DNA of 64,000 nucleotides from Patiria pectinifera (GCA_029964075.1 CM057135.1:7735001-7799000); one strand, 5' to 3'. Counted from the stretch's first letter, positions 12,845 through 25,962 are shown. A program made the numbers and translations. The notes: generated by a model from the sequence alone, not told the origin.

Positions 12845-13252
12845 TTAAAGGTATCTGTAAGCCAAGAAGCCCGCCAATAGCGTTCCTCCCGTGATAAACG
12901 CGAGTTCTCTTTCTATTTGTTGGTCGCTATGCTCGTAAAAAACTTCGAGTTTGGGTTCGCGTTGCAGTCCTACGGGTAGTCTACATGTCCACTCACTTTG
13001 TTGTAGTAACACAACGCTCGGTCTACGTCGGAAAATGTTTCTTTAGTGGCATTTTGTTTTCTGATACGTTCGTTGAGAAAATCCAGATATTTCGTTCGTT
13101 CTCGTTGCCACCGATCTTTGGCGGCTGCGAGTTGTTCTATCGTTTAATCGTGTCTCTTACGCTCATTTAAATTTTAAAATAAAACAAATTGAACCCGTAA
13201 AAGCTAAGGCATTTACGATCGCGCCTCCTATCATCATAGCAACGCTAGCCAT
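12845..13252 (-). pseudogene. Decayed small two-helix membrane protein gene (copy A)
   Basis: It matches 43949-44371 and 57085-57501. The N-terminal hydrophobic segment (MASVAMMIGGAIVNALAF) is intact. The frame is lost soon after by indels near 13160, but the RKQNA and YNKVSG-type blocks and the C-terminal hydrophobic segment remain visible down to the stop at 12845. Confidence 0.8.
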
Positions 13253-13283
13253 CTTATTATGAACGTCTTTTATATTAAAACAT

Positions 13284-14091
13284 ATGAAAACATTATCGAT
13301 AAAAAGGTAATCAGAGATTGGCTTAAAAAACAAGCCATCTGGCAAATTTATCTACTGGGTCCTGCGTATGTACCCAGGCCTACGAGTACTTCGCGAGAGT
13401 TTGAAACACCAAACCACATTCACCAAATGGATGTGCTATACCTACCCTGGGATCAAGTAAAACGCAAGACTTATAAACACGCTTTGACGGTTGTTGACGT
13501 TGCGAGTCGATACCACGAAGCAGAACCTATGGTTTCTAAAATTGATGACCTCTAAAAACGTCGGTATTATCGTCGGCGAACCCGGAAACCACCGATCGGA
13601 GGGTATCGTAGAAAGCTTTTATCGAACGCTAGCCGAGAGACTGTTTGGTCGTCAGTACGCTGAAGAAATGTTAAATCCCGAGAGTAGAAACACGCAATGG
13701 GTCGAGCGATTACCCGGCGTGATCAAGGCAATAAACAACGAAACGACATGATGAACAGCTAAAGCACCGTCACAGGCGGTTAAACTTCCCTGAGTCCGGC
13801 AATCGCCGGCTAACCCAATTAAAACAACAGAGCAGAATTTACCGCAAGACGCTATGCTTAGATATTTATATTACCCGGGTGAACAAGAGGGAGGTACTTT
13901 GAGAAGAGCCACGGATCCCATTTGGAGCGTAGACATCTTCAGCGTAGAAAAAAGAACGAGTCAATTTAAACAGGTAAATGGAAAAAAGGTGATGACGGGC
14001 CCCACGCTGTATTACCTGCAAGACGGCCCAAAAATGAGTTTCGTGAGACAAGGGCTTTAAGTCGTACCCGAGGACACGCAATAACGGACTC
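13284..14091 (+). pseudogene. Decayed rve integrase gene (copy A)
   Basis: The start is divergent from the small membrane protein, as in copy B. Open pieces at 13259-13555, 13491-13751 and 13854-14060 carry the QMDVLYLPW block with the first catalytic aspartate. A deletion near 13542-13550 removes the second catalytic aspartate, and the segment around the glutamate reads SFYRTLAERL. The C-terminal SH3-like end (PIWSVDIF to SFVRQ) is present. It cannot encode an active enzyme. Confidence 0.85.
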
Positions 14092-15732
14092 AACGATAGT
14101 TTATTTTGAGATACGGTGTAAAGGATATGATTTTCCGATCTAATGTGAGTCATGGTTTCGTAATGAGATTTCCTGTTAACGATGCAGTCGTAGTAGTGTC
14201 GGTGTTTTAATTTCTTAGAGGTGACCGATTTTGTGACACTCTTTAAATTTACCGATAACTTTTTTATTAGTTGGGTCGTACAAAGGATGATCCGTCGGAT
14301 AATTCGAAAGGTCGTATAGTTGTCCATTATGCTGCATATCTTTGTATACGTCGTCCGTGTGCACTACTAGTACCAAACTGTCTGTATTTGTGTACATCAA
14401 CCTGATTTTGTCTTTGTACTGGTCTTTCAAATGGTTGTAATAAAAATCGTACATCAGCGTCACAATTGAATTCTGGAAATGACGTCGTCGTTTTGTAGCT
14501 CGGTTTCTGGATATTTTTTTCGTATTTAGCTCGATCGTCTTTGTTATTTCTGACGTTTTCCATCGTCTTACTTCAAAATTAAAGGTCGCTCTTGTTCTCA
14601 GTTGCGTGTTTTCATCGATGTAAGATGCTATCCAAGGCATTTGCTTAAATTGTAGCGCTCGATGCACCTTTTTAAAGTTTCAAACCGAGTTTGAGATACA
14701 ACAACGTGACGTAGTGCAAAACATATTTTTGTTTAGGATTAAGGGTACACGTTAATTTTTGCACGTTGCTTCTAGGCTCGGTATCCAATGACTCGTTTTG
14801 ATAATCAGACATCCATTCTTTGGGTATGATTATATTTTCTGGCGCTAGGAGGTCATCGGTGTGCAGATCGTGAAGATCGTCTGGGTATTCTAAATCTACT
14901 TCAAAAAAGTAACCAGTGTTTGACATTTTCCTGAGAATTATATTTTTTTCCGCGGTAAACGGTTTCGAGGGTGCCCATTTGAAATCTTTGTACGGTAGGT
15001 ATTGACTCATAGCCCAGCCGTACAGATTGTTTGCGTCCAGGTAGGTGATACATAATCGACGGCTGGTTTGGATTATGGTCGCGTAAGTATTTGTTGTTGG
15101 CTTTGTGGTATCTCATACCACCCACGCTCTTGCAATAGTAATAATAATAATAATAATATATATTTATAATGCGCACTTCTCCAGAAAAACCGATCAATGT
15201 AATTTTAGATTGCAGTAGGCGTGCGCGCGCCTCTATATCTACCTGTGACGTGACAGTTATCTCTCACCTTTCTACATTAGTTGAAATTAGTATTTGTTTT
15301 TCTGTTTTTGGTCGTTTGGGTTTCTGGCACTGACAGTAACTCGAGTAATTGGGATAAATTGCTTTTTTTCGCAAATCCAACACGTGTTTGTTTTATCATG
15401 ATGTTCTTTAGCTCGCTCGTTAAATTTCATGGGTTGGGTTTTTTAAAATAGGCAATTAATATCGCGTTGTAATTTTAACAACCTTTTTATAACCGCTAGC
15501 TTTGTGAATGTTAATCTTTTGCATGTTTTCCTTTTTATTAGTATTATTAGTGTCTTTTTCCTCAAGTTTTTTAAATTGAGCTTCGTAGTTTTTGTTATCC
15601 CGTCGATGTAGACTTTTCGAGAAAGATAGGTATTTCGATTGTACTGTATTTTATATCGCTGGACGTAATCACGCAGCGTGGTTTTATTCCCTCTAGAAAA
15701 TCCTTTAACAATTGGCTTGATCGTATTAGTCA
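14083..15732 (-). pseudogene. Decayed DNA polymerase B gene (copy A)
   Basis: Minus-strand pieces match the copy B polymerase: the palm with the TDS motif (about 14380), motif A (around 15010-15040), the cysteine-histidine cluster DHCH (about 15230-15280) and the N-terminus (15443-15730). Large parts, including the exonuclease domain, are deleted. At 15133-15190 a short AAT repeat with TTATAATGCGCAC interrupts the gene. The 5' end is cut at 15732 by the AAT tail of the LINE. Confidence 0.85.
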
Positions 15733-16910
15733 ATAATAATAATAATAATAATATAATAATAATAACACATTTATACCGCGCCACATATCTGTCAAGAAAC
15801 AGGACACCCAAGGCGCACATCAGGACAAAAAATGGAGGAAAAAAGGTTCGAATCAATGTATGAAGTATTAATCAAATCACGAGAAGGTTTTGGCGTATAA
15901 GAAGGTCTTCAAATTTGACTTAAAACACTGTAGGGATGAAGATTCGTGGATGTCTCTTGGGAGAATGTTCCAGACTCGTGGTGCAGCTACTACGAGTGAC
16001 CTGTCTCCCCACGACCGTCTCGATCTGATCTCTGACAACCTGTGGATGTTGCTGGAGCGAAGACCTAAACGGCTGGGAACATTAGTTTGAAAAAGCTCCC
16101 GAGATGTACAGTGGAGATTGACCGGAAATTGTCTTAAAGATTGTCATGGCAAGTTTGTATTGAAGTCGCTGTTTGATGGGGAGCCAGTGTAGTTGCTTGA
16201 GGATTGGTGTGATATGTGATGAAGACTGGGAACCGGAGATAGGACGTGCAGCTGTATTCTGCACTTTTTGCAGTCTCTTGATCTGTCGTTGAGGTAACCC
16301 AAATAATGTGGATTTGTACAAGTCTGGACGTGAGGAGACTAGTGCATGAATGAGCAGCTTTGTTACTTGTGGGTTCAGGTACTCTCTGATTCTGCAAATG
16401 TTTCGCAGGTGGTAGACCGAAGACCTAACACAAGATGAAATTTGAGGTTCCATAGTCATGTTGGCGTCGAGTATCAGACCAAAATCACGAACTTTGTCGG
16501 CTGGGCGTATTTGGGAATCCCCGACTTTGATGTATGGGATGGTGACTTTCTTTCGGTGTTGAACAATCCAAAGAAAATGAATTCGCTCTTGCTTTCATTC
16601 AGTTTGAGGTAGTTATTTGTCATCCAAGTCATGATCTCTGCTACACACGCTTCCAGTCTAGCAACTATGTTGTCGATATCTGATTAGGCAAACAGGATGC
16701 CGTACAACTGTATATCATATGCATACACATGGTACATGAGGTTATGTCTAGTGATAATGTCACCGATCGGCAAAATATATAGGGAGAACAGCTGTGGTCC
16801 AAGTACTGAACCTTGAGACACAGATAAGTTGACAGCTACTGGTTCTGATGAAACGGCTCCAACTCGCACCAATTGTGTCCGGCCATGAAGATAAGAACTG
16901 CACCACTCAA
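15733..16910 (-). mobile_element. 3' part of a CR1-like LINE (reverse transcriptase fragment)
   Basis: On the minus strand, 16920-16684 encodes the palm region with the GSVLGPQLFSLYI block and a YAYD sequence where an active enzyme has YADD. The stretch 16459-16082 encodes the C-terminal region typical of CR1/Rex-type LINE reverse transcriptases (HALVSSRPDL, LPIKQRLQYKLA). The 3' end is an AAT repeat at 15733-15765 preceded by TTTATACCGCGCCACATATC (plus-strand order). The LTR retrotransposon beginning at 16911 cuts the coding frame; further upstream coding sequence is at 27039-27300. It is dead. Confidence 0.8.
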
Positions 16911-18001
16911 TGTTATCCACGTGAGAAAATCTAACTCCTTAAGCGCACTTTCAATAACTTCAAATATATATATATATATATCAATCGGCTAACTTTCAAT
17001 CAATCAATCAAATACTGATGACACGAAATTCAAAATTCCTGACTTTATGTTTGATTTTTAACTTAATTTCTCTCAGGCAACAATTTCTTTACAATATCAA
17101 ACTCCGGGCTATATTTATACAAAAAAAATGATGGGCCCACCACTATTCACATGTACATGTACTCGTCTCGACGATAAACCGGTGCACCTCTAGCGCTGTG
17201 ACTTCTACTTGTCCCTGGATCCTGCCGTCTGTGATCGGTGTCCTCGGGAGTGGTCACGTACCGGCTGTACTTTTGCCGTCAACTGTGTGCGGCGTCAACC
17301 CCGTCTCATCTCGCCACCTCGGGTCTGATAATGAGCAGTGTCTTGGTGGGCTCTTGACTAGGACTAGGCTAGTCGTGGACTTCGTCCAAAACCTGACTTT
17401 TGAGCTGAGCCATCTGAAAAAAAAATATTTAAAGATATATTAACTGCACATAATCACGGGAAATCTAAATATCTATAAAACATGCTGCTGGCTCGAAACA
17501 ACGTTCATAACAATCAAATCTATTCCGAGTTTTTAAATTCCCTAAGAAGTTGATCCATCTTTCTCAATCGAAAAGACTATATCAAAGAGCTGTATCATGC
17601 ATTAAATATACATTAAGAAATAACTTAGTCAATTAATTAATCAATGTCTTGGGATATGTCTCACTGGGTTAATACACAACATGGGTATTCAAGTAAACGT
17701 TTCGCAATTAAACATTTTATCAGAACAACAGATCAAAGTAATAAAGTATCAAATTGTCATGCAAATTACAACTTCATCCATTACTTTCTTTACCATGGCT
17801 CAATGAACAGGAACGAAACAGACAAGAAGATGGGGTGCTCATGTTTTATTCAAATTCAGTTAACCATAAACTCACTCTAGTCCTTAGTTTAAAAAATGGA
17901 GAAATGAGGATAACATGACGTTTTCCTGATACAAGTAAAAACAAAGTGTAAGTTAATATATAATTATTATAATAAAACAAAATCAGACATCAGCCTTGAC
18001 A
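16911..18001 (-). repeat. 3' LTR of a Gmr1-like Gypsy retrotransposon
   Basis: This direct repeat of 23511-27038 has the terminal dinucleotides expected of an LTR (on the minus strand TGTCAAGG at the start and GGATAACA at the end). It lacks about 250 bp present in the other LTR (break at about 17753) and carries only a short TA tract at 16963-16980. A purine-rich stretch adjoins it at 18002-18015 on the minus strand, as expected for a polypurine tract. Confidence 0.85.
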
Positions 18002-18109
18002 ATCACTCCCTGTTTTGAGAAAATGTTATGCATTTTCAATGTAGCTGATGTCGTCTTGTCTCATTGTAGACCTACAATATCTACCTTCTGCTGATCACTG
18101 GTTATGAAG

Positions 18110-21100
18110 GAACCCTACTGAGATAGTCAGCCCCAACATTGTCAACTCCTCGGATCGCCTCTATGTGAAAGCGGAAAGGCTGTAGAGACAAAGCCCATCG
18201 CATTATGCGACTGTTGAGCTGTTTTGCCTTTTGAAGGTAAATCAGCGGTTGGTGATCAGTCTCGAGGATAAGTAAGATTTGAGGCTTTGCATGGTGGAGA
18301 TACTAAATAATGAAGGGTTTGCGGAAACATCATGTGCGAATAATTTCTCAACTAAGAGAATGGTTCTGAAGAGAAAGCATTGCTCAAGCTTACTCTATGG
18401 TTTCTTTTATCACTTAGTCTGGAACCTGTCCTCTCTCGCCTTGACTTTCCAGTTTCTTACCTCTGGTTCTCTTCAGAACCATTCTCTTAGTTGAGAAATT
18501 ATTCGCACATGGTGTTTCCGCAAACCCTTCATATTTAGTCTCGAGGATGAACTCCTTTCCATCGAGATAGACTTGGAATTTGTTGATTCCCCAAACAAGA
18601 GCAAGGCACTCACGTTCCATCGTTGAATATGCCCGTTCACGAGGGAGTAGCTTCTTGCTTGCATAAGCAATGGGAAGTTTGCTGCCGTCGTTTTCCTGAA
18701 GAATAACGGCCCCTATTCCTATGTCCGACGCATCAGTCCTCAAGATAAATGGGCGACTGAAGTCAGGTAGCCTGAGAATGGGACCCTTATTCAGGCGACC
18801 TTTCAAGGTACGGAAGGCCAATTCCTGGCTCTCTGTCCATACAACTTTACTCGGCTCCCGATTCTTGGTCCTGTCGGTGAGCGGTGCAGCTATTGCAGCG
18901 AAGTCCGGTATGAACTTCCTGTAATAACCACAGAGCCCGATGAAAGATCTGACCTGCTTCTTTGTCTCAGGTCTTGGCGCATCCCTGATCTTCTCCAGTT
19001 TGTCGGGTTGAGGTAGGAGTTGTCCCTTCCCTACAACATGACCAAGAAACTGGATAGTACTTAAACCAATGTGACACTTTGTAGGTCTTGCTGATAATTT
19101 CGCCTTCCTTAGTCGAGAAAGGACCTCCTTGAGCGTGGATACGTGCTCCTCCCACGTTACAGTGTGGATGAGAATATCGTCAATGTAGTTATGAACATTC
19201 TTCATCTTGGACAGCACGGACCTCAAAAGACGACTGAAAGTCGCTGGGGCATTGACCAAGCCGAAGGGCATAACTCTAAATTGAAATAACCGACTTGGTG
19301 TGACAAAGGCAGTTTTGGGCTTGCTCTCCTCGGACATTGGTATCTGCCAATACCCTTTCGTCAAGTCGGTCTTGCTAAAGAACTGGTCAGAAGATAGACA
19401 GGCGAATATCTCATCTGGGTTGGGTAAAGGCTCGGCGTCAAACACTGTCACACGGTTCAGTCTCCTAAAGTCAGTGCAGAATCTATTAGACCCGTCTGGC
19501 TTTTTGACAATGACTATAGGCGACGAATAGGGGGACTCCGATGGCTCTCTCACACTCATGTCTAACATCTGTTTCACCTCGGCTGTCACTGTGTCTCTCA
19601 TAGCATGAGGAAGAGGGTATGGTTTCAAGCGAATGGGTTCATCTGACGTAAGCTTGATGTCATGAGTCCCATAAGACGTTACTCTTGGTAGATCAGTGAG
19701 TACATGATGGTAGTTTCCCAGCAATTGTTTAACTTCTTGTGTCTGGCTGAATGTGAGCTCTGCACCAAGTGAAACATCCTCGACTGACTCGCTGGCGTTC
19801 AACACTGGAAACTCAATGGACCCAGATTTTCCCAGACGAATCTCATCATCATCAAAATCGGCTTCGTCTTCAACAGTGGCAACACAGACAACACTTAGTA
19901 GATCACACACTTCACTCTCGTAGCCTACTTCCTGGAGAAGGTTTCCTTCTTCTCGCTCAATGTATCGTTTCAAGAGGTTTGCATGGAACGTCTTCACTTT
20001 GCTCCCCATATCCGACTGATAATCACATAAACCGATCTTTCCTACCACCTCAAAGGGTCCTCTACATTGAAGAAGAAGCTTGTTGCGATCGGTCGGAAGT
20101 AGCAGGAGAACTTTGTTTTCAATCTTGAAACTTCGTTCACGACTTCTCTTGTCGTAGTACCTCTTATTCTTCTTCATGGATCTCGCAAGTGCTTTCTGTG
20201 CCAACTGACAAGTTTCCTCCAAACGTTGTCTCAAATCTAGCACGTACTGGTAAGTAGTTTTCACCTCAGAATCATTCTCTGCTTGGCCCGTCCAGAGTTC
20301 CTTGAGGATGGCCATTGGTCCCCTTACAGTTCTGCCGTACAGAAGCTCAAATGGAGCAAAACCGGTACTCTCTTGTGGAGTTTCTCTGTAGGCGAACATC
20401 AGCAGAGCTATATACCTGTCCCAGTCGGTAGGTCTTTCAGCACACATGCGTTTAAGCATGGTCTTGAGAGTGGCGTTGTAACGCTCTACAAGCCCATTAC
20501 ACGCTGGGTGGTATGGAGTGGTTGTCAAATGACAAATGGACAGTAACCGGCTGACTTCTCTCATAAGCTCTGACGTGAACTGTGCACCCTGATCAGTCAA
20601 TATTTCGCGAAGCACACAAACTCGAGTGCAGATGTCAACGAGAGCCTCGGCAACTCTTGTGGTTTCGATGCTTGGTAGAGCAACTGCCTCGGGGTATCTC
20701 GTAGAGTAGTCAACTAGTGTCAGTATGTACCTGTTCTTGTTTTGGGTCATAGGGTGAATTGGACCGACTAAGTCAATAGCCAGTCGCTGAAAAGGGGTGT
20801 CGATTAGGGGCATATTGCCTAGGGGTACTCTCGTAACGCGATCCTTCTGTACAGTCCGTTGACAGACATCACAAGATCTGCAGAATCTTGTCACCTCAGC
20901 ATTTACACCTGGCCAAAAGAAGTCGGAAAAGACTTTCTCTGTAGTTTTATTTGCCCCCTGGTGACCTCCCAAGATTGATTCGTGAGCGAGTTTCATCACA
21001 TGTCTCCTCAAAGAAGCAGGAACAACAAGCTGACGGATCGTGTTCCCTTTGCTGACCTTGTCGGATTTGAATTCTCGGAAGAGCATACCATTTTGTACAA

Positions 21101-21467
21101 GGAAGCTTGAAGAACGTCCATCAGTTCCAGTCTTTTCTTCTTGGTTCTCAGCCAGATCTCGAAGCTTCTTCAGGGTTGGGTCACCGCTCTGTGCCTTCTT
21201 CACGTCTTCAACCGTCACATCCGGTATAGTGGAGGCAACTTTCAGCTTGCGTAAGGGTAATTCCTCTCTGCGCACTTGTGCTCTCGTCTGAACTGCCATG
21301 ACCTCTTCCGTGTGACCACTTTCTTCGTGTGGCTTACTACTAGGTTGCCATTCAAGGTTTGGATCATCGGGTGGTCTAGCATTCTTGATGTTGCCAACAA
21401 CTACATCATAGACAGGGGTAGGCATGCAAGATAGCCTCGACCTGACCAACAAAGTAGGGGGTGTCAA
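18110..21467 (-). CDS. pol: Gmr1-like Gypsy polyprotein: integrase, then reverse transcriptase and RNase H
   Basis: Reading the minus strand from 21467, the order is: a short N-terminal linker; an HHCC zinc finger (HESILGGHQ ... CRSCDVCQ); an rve integrase core with DLVGP, LTDQGAQF and the glutamate in GLVERYNATLK; a linker; a Gypsy-type reverse transcriptase (FCTDFRRLN, MPFGLVNAPATF, YIDDILIH); and RNase H (RTDASDIGIGAVILQE, ASKKLLPRERAYSTMERECLALV). RNase H is interrupted by the 267-bp fold-back insertion at 18270-18536 and its remainder is at 18258-18110, so the 1017-aa open frame ends artificially at 18414. Integrase ahead of reverse transcriptase is unusual for Gypsy elements and diagnostic of the Gmr1 group. 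Apart from the insert, the frame is intact and long. Confidence 0.9.
18270..18536. mobile_element. Fold-back insertion in the RNase H region
   Basis: The 12-bp sequence AGTCTCGAGGAT occurs on both sides (18258-18269 and 18537-18548), and the retrotransposon coding sequence is continuous if the insert is ignored. Inside, about 75 bp near 18303-18375 are repeated in inverse at 18470-18536 around a 95-bp spacer. The class is uncertain; a duplication of this length would suit a Mutator-like element better than hAT. Confidence 0.6.
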
Positions 21468-22786
21468 TGAACATCTCTGCAGTGGGCAACTTCAGTACCA
21501 TTGAGGAAGACACAGTGCTTGTAGTTACCAGTCATGAGATTGGACGGCACCAAGTCTCCACGAACTACCACACCACTACAGCCGGTGTCTCGAAGAACAC
21601 TGACCCCACGTAAACCGACCAGGCCTTCTGTGACGGGCATCTTTCGTTGTGCCCCGTCTCTGCAGGCTGCACTCATCACTGGGAGTTCATGGCCGCACTG
21701 TAATCTTGCAACACCATCACTACTTTAACACTCGTGGAGTTTGCTGTCAGCAACTACCATGCAAGCAGTAGTGTCTTTGTCGGTTGGGGGAGAACACTTT
21801 GGACAGACACACTGTACATGTTCTGGCATCGGTGGTTTGTTTTATTGTTGACCGCTGTACCTTTGACCTCGACCTCGTCCTCGGCAATATGGCCAACCTT
21901 CTTACACTCGAAGCATGTTCTGGTTTCCTTGTACGTGGGAGCCCTGAGGCTTTGATATGCCGTCACTCGAACTTCTCTCTGCAGAATTTCGATGGCCTTG
22001 GAACACTTGAGGAAAGGATCGTCGTGAAGAAGAAGTCCCAAAACTCCCACCATGGGCCTCTACGTATTTCTCTGCCAAGTCTGTCATTATATTGATGTCT
22101 TTAGGAGCTCTCTCCCTCAAGAACAGTGCAAGTTGGGTTCCAGAACCATTGATCAACTGTTCCCTCAACAACAGGTCTTTGACACCCTCAAAGGTCTTGT
22201 CAGCAGATGACAGGTCAACCCATCTGGTGAAGTAATTGTCTAGACGCACAGCGAATTGTGATGCAGTCTCTACTTGATCAGGTTTAGCAGTGCGAAGCTT
22301 GACCCGAAACCTATCTTCGGTCATTCGGAATCGGCGAAGGAGAGCTTCTTTCAGAGCCTTGTAGTTGGACACATCGTCAAGGGCGATGCGTGAAGCAACG
22401 TCTAAGGCTTTACCCCGCAAAAGGGCGCTGAGGTTGATTGCCCAGTTTTCTTCCTTTCACCCTTGGCTGGTTGCGTACCTCTCAAACCTCTGTATATATG
22501 CGTCCATGTCATCTTTGTTCTCGTCAAAGAATGGTAGCTTGGGTGCTCCAGCGACTGCAGGAGAGGGAGACGGATTTTCACTGGCGACACTACCTGTATC
22601 AGAAACCTCAGTTTTAAGCTGCTGCAATTTCAATTTCATTTCTAATATTTCAATTTCTTGTTTTCTCAATTCCATCTCTTGAGCCCTTGTATCTCTTCCA
22701 GACGTTTCACGCTCTCGCACAAACTCTATCAAGTCCTCACCAGTCAAACCTATTTCTCTACCCAGTTCAAGCCAAGCGCGATCCAT
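21464..22786 (-). pseudogene. gag: Gag and aspartic protease region of the Gmr1-like element
   Basis: The likely start is the methionine at 22786 (MDRAWLELGREIGLTGEDL), followed by a glutamate-rich coiled coil and a capsid-like helical domain (22420-22090; KALLRRFRMTEDRFRVKLR). A zinc knuckle with CFECKKVGHIAED lies near 21890 and a retropepsin motif DTGCSG near 21580. The region is spread over at least four frames with indels near 22450, 22040 and 21740, so this part is degraded while the downstream polyprotein remains open. Confidence 0.8.
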
Positions 22787-23560
22787 TGTGGGCGCGAGCA
22801 AGCTGAACCCAACAGCGCAACTAATTACAATAGCGAGAGTGACGTAAGCATGCGCGTACCGCGTATGACCAGTAGCAGCGTACGGATGCGGAAGCGTAAA
22901 CACAAAAGCCATGCAAACAAAGGGAGCACTTACGCCTACAAGCGGAGCTATTCACAGCCACGTGTACGAACCGCAAGCAGCACAAAGACCAACCACTAGT
23001 TACGCGTAGCACGAGACAATGACAATCGCGCAAGCTAGATTCTTCGGAGTATTGCGCACAAATACAAAAATGAAAACTATTCTATTGTCATTTTAAAGCC
23101 AACGCTGGACTGTTTCTTTTGTTTCCAACAACTGGCCTTGTGTCCTCTGTATAACAATGACAGAGGTGGGTTTAAATGACAAACGAGAATTTCCCGGACA
23201 AGCCCCCAGAAATGTAACGCGCGCCTGAAATGCTGCGCGAAAACAAAAGGTTTTTACGTTTGTCACCCAACCAAAGACAGTATATATAAGAAAACAGAAA
23301 GAAAACTCAAGAGAAACTTCCAATTATATTGAACAAAATTTAATTAAGAAATAAACCCCCAAAATAATAATAATCAAAATTAATATATACAAATATTAAT
23401 GGATTAAATCACATTAACACTGGTCTCGTCAGACCCTCAAATCACTAGTAAAACAACCAAATCAACTTCCAAAAGTATGGTATTACTCTGTGCTACAAAA
23501 ACTAATACAATGTTATCCACGTGAGAAAATGTAACTCCTTAAGCGCACTTTCAATAACTT

Positions 23561-23635
<75 letters not shown>

Positions 23636-24140
23636 TCAAAATTCTTGACTTTATGTTTGATTTTTAACTCAATTTCTCTCAGGCAACAATTTCTTTACAA
23701 TATCAAACTCCGGGCTATATTTATACAAAAAAAATGATGGGCCCACCACTATTCACATGTACATGTACTCGTCTCGACGATAAACCGGTGCACCTCTAGC
23801 GCTGTGACTTCTACTTGTCCCTGGATCCTGCCGTATGTGATCGGTGTCCTCGGGAGTGGTCACGTACCGGCTGTACTGTTGCCGTCAACTGTGTGCGGCG
23901 TCAACCCCGTCTCATCTCGCCACCTCGGGTCTGATAATGAGCAGTGTCTTGGTGGGCTCTTGACTAGGACTAGGCTAGTCGTGGACTTCGTCCAAAACCT
24001 GACTTTTGAGCTGAGCCATCTGAAAAAAATATTTAAAGATATATTCCCTGCACATAATAATAATAATAATAATATCGGAGTCTTATATAGCGCACGTATC
24101 TACCAAGAATTAGGTACTCAAGGCGCTGCAGAGATATGTC

Positions 24141-25962
24141 CATCGGCGGCGGAACACTTTTAAAAGTGGGGGGGGGGGGGCAAAGTCCAGTTACTGTTCC
24201 CGGAGCAGAATTAAAGCAAAATCAAAGCAAATGGGGAAAGTGTGAAGTTGGTCCGAAACGAAAGTGTGACCTACGTAATGTCTGCTAACCTATGCATGTG
24301 GACTATTCTACCGTAATTTTCGGAATATAAGCCGCGGCTTGATTTTGCCCATGCGGCTTATACACAGGGCGGCTTATACGCTGAGCCTTGAAGAATAAAA
24401 ATAAGATTCACATGTGTAGTTAATGTACTGGTATAAGGAGAGAGGTGTTGCTGAAATGAATTATCAATTAAAAAAGTCATTAACAAACCGAAACCAAGGT
24501 ACCGAGCGGTAAAAAGTACGGTGAAAACTGTCTTCGACGCTGCGACCAGCCGTACGTGATACCATGGGTGGTGTGCAGCTAGCTGCATGCTTTACCCCAG
24601 CGGACCACACCATTTGTGGTAATGAAGGGGTGTACTTTCTTGGGAACAATAATTACCAATATTTCTGCATTAAAAAAAAACCGAAAAAAAACGACTAATA
24701 CTTTTCATGGTGTTCGAAACATTTCTTTATTAGATAATAAGTTGGTCAACGTCACAGTATATTTTTTTTCTTGAAACGAATTCAAGAAACGATGTAAAAC
24801 TCAAAACAGGGACTAAATCACCCCTTACAAAATTAATGGATTCGTCCATAAAAAATGTCAGCATCGTTTCGTACGGCGTTAAAGGGTCTTTGGTTTTGAC
24901 TATTTTTGAAGAAAGTAACGATCGAAACTTGAATTTTTTACGTTACTATTCCCTAGTAATCACAAAAATTTGAAAAGTTTTGAGGTAAAAACGGACCTGT
25001 TTATTCTTAGGACAAAACAAGTCAGCATCTGTTGCCACAAAAGCAAGATTTGTAGCGCTCCAGTCAGACAACACACGGTGGGTTGCATACTCTCTCACGT
25101 ACTGCGGGAAAATGTTGTCATTCACCGGCGCAGCGCAGGCTGCCTGGCCGGCCATGCACTAACTTTTAAGGCCGGGGACCGGGACGGGGCAGCCGGCAGC
25201 AGTTCCCGGTGTTTATTTCTCATCATCAATTTCCATATTTGTTTGTAAGAGTATCGATTGAAAATGATTTGATATAAATTTTGTGGCCCTTTTTATAGCT
25301 TCTGTAGTGTAACTGGAACTGGTTCAGAGCTTTTTGACTAGAATTTGGAGGCCTTACAAAATTGAAACCGCTTCGGTGGGTGCCGGCGGCTTATATACGC
25401 CGACTTCAGATCTTAATTTGCAGATTTTTGCGTGCTGCGGCTTATACACCGCGCGGCTTATATTCCGAAAATTACGGTATATCCCTATTTTTCGTATCAT
25501 TTTTCTAATTTTGTGTCGCCATACTCACTAAGCTATAAGGCCTATTGTCAAATTTCAACCCCAGCCAGGGGTGTTAATCTCTTTTCAAGAGTGGGGGAAC
25601 ATACCTTGATCAGAACTGATGCGAGCGTGAAGCGTGAAGCCCTTGAGGCGTGGGGTTCGTGGCCCACTTAAGGGCCCCGAAAAAAATTGGATTCTAGATG
25701 CTCTGTGGTGCGATCTGAGGCAATTTCTGACCACTTTAACCAATATTTTCTGAGCAAAAGATACATTGTAGTACATAATACTATTAATAGGGCCCTGTAA
25801 ATGAGACACGTGTTCAAAAATCTTTTTTACCTCTTGTATCATTTTAATTAACCTCGTTTTTAAAAATCGCTCGTGGTAAAAAGTGGGGGGGGGGGCAAAA
25901 TAGCTACCTATTCAAAAGTGGGGGCAACTACCCCCTCTGTCCCCCCGGTTCCGCCGCCGGTG
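24141..25962. mobile_element. hAT-like non-autonomous transposon nested in the SINE
   Basis: A perfect 8-bp duplication GATATGTC (24133-24140 and 25963-25970) flanks inverted ends CATCGGCGGCGGAAC and CACCGGCGGCGGAAC. G-rich runs follow each end. No transposase is encoded. It is interrupted by the element at 24311-25477. Confidence 0.85.
24311..25477. mobile_element. TA-targeting transposon nested in the hAT-like element
   Basis: It starts CCGTAATTTTCGGAATATAA and ends with the exact inverse, flanked by TA on both sides (24309-24310 and 25478-25479). Secondary repeats of GCGGCTTAT follow each end. The interior of about 1.1 kb shows no convincing transposase, so it is probably a non-autonomous Tc1/mariner-like element. 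Confidence 0.75.
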
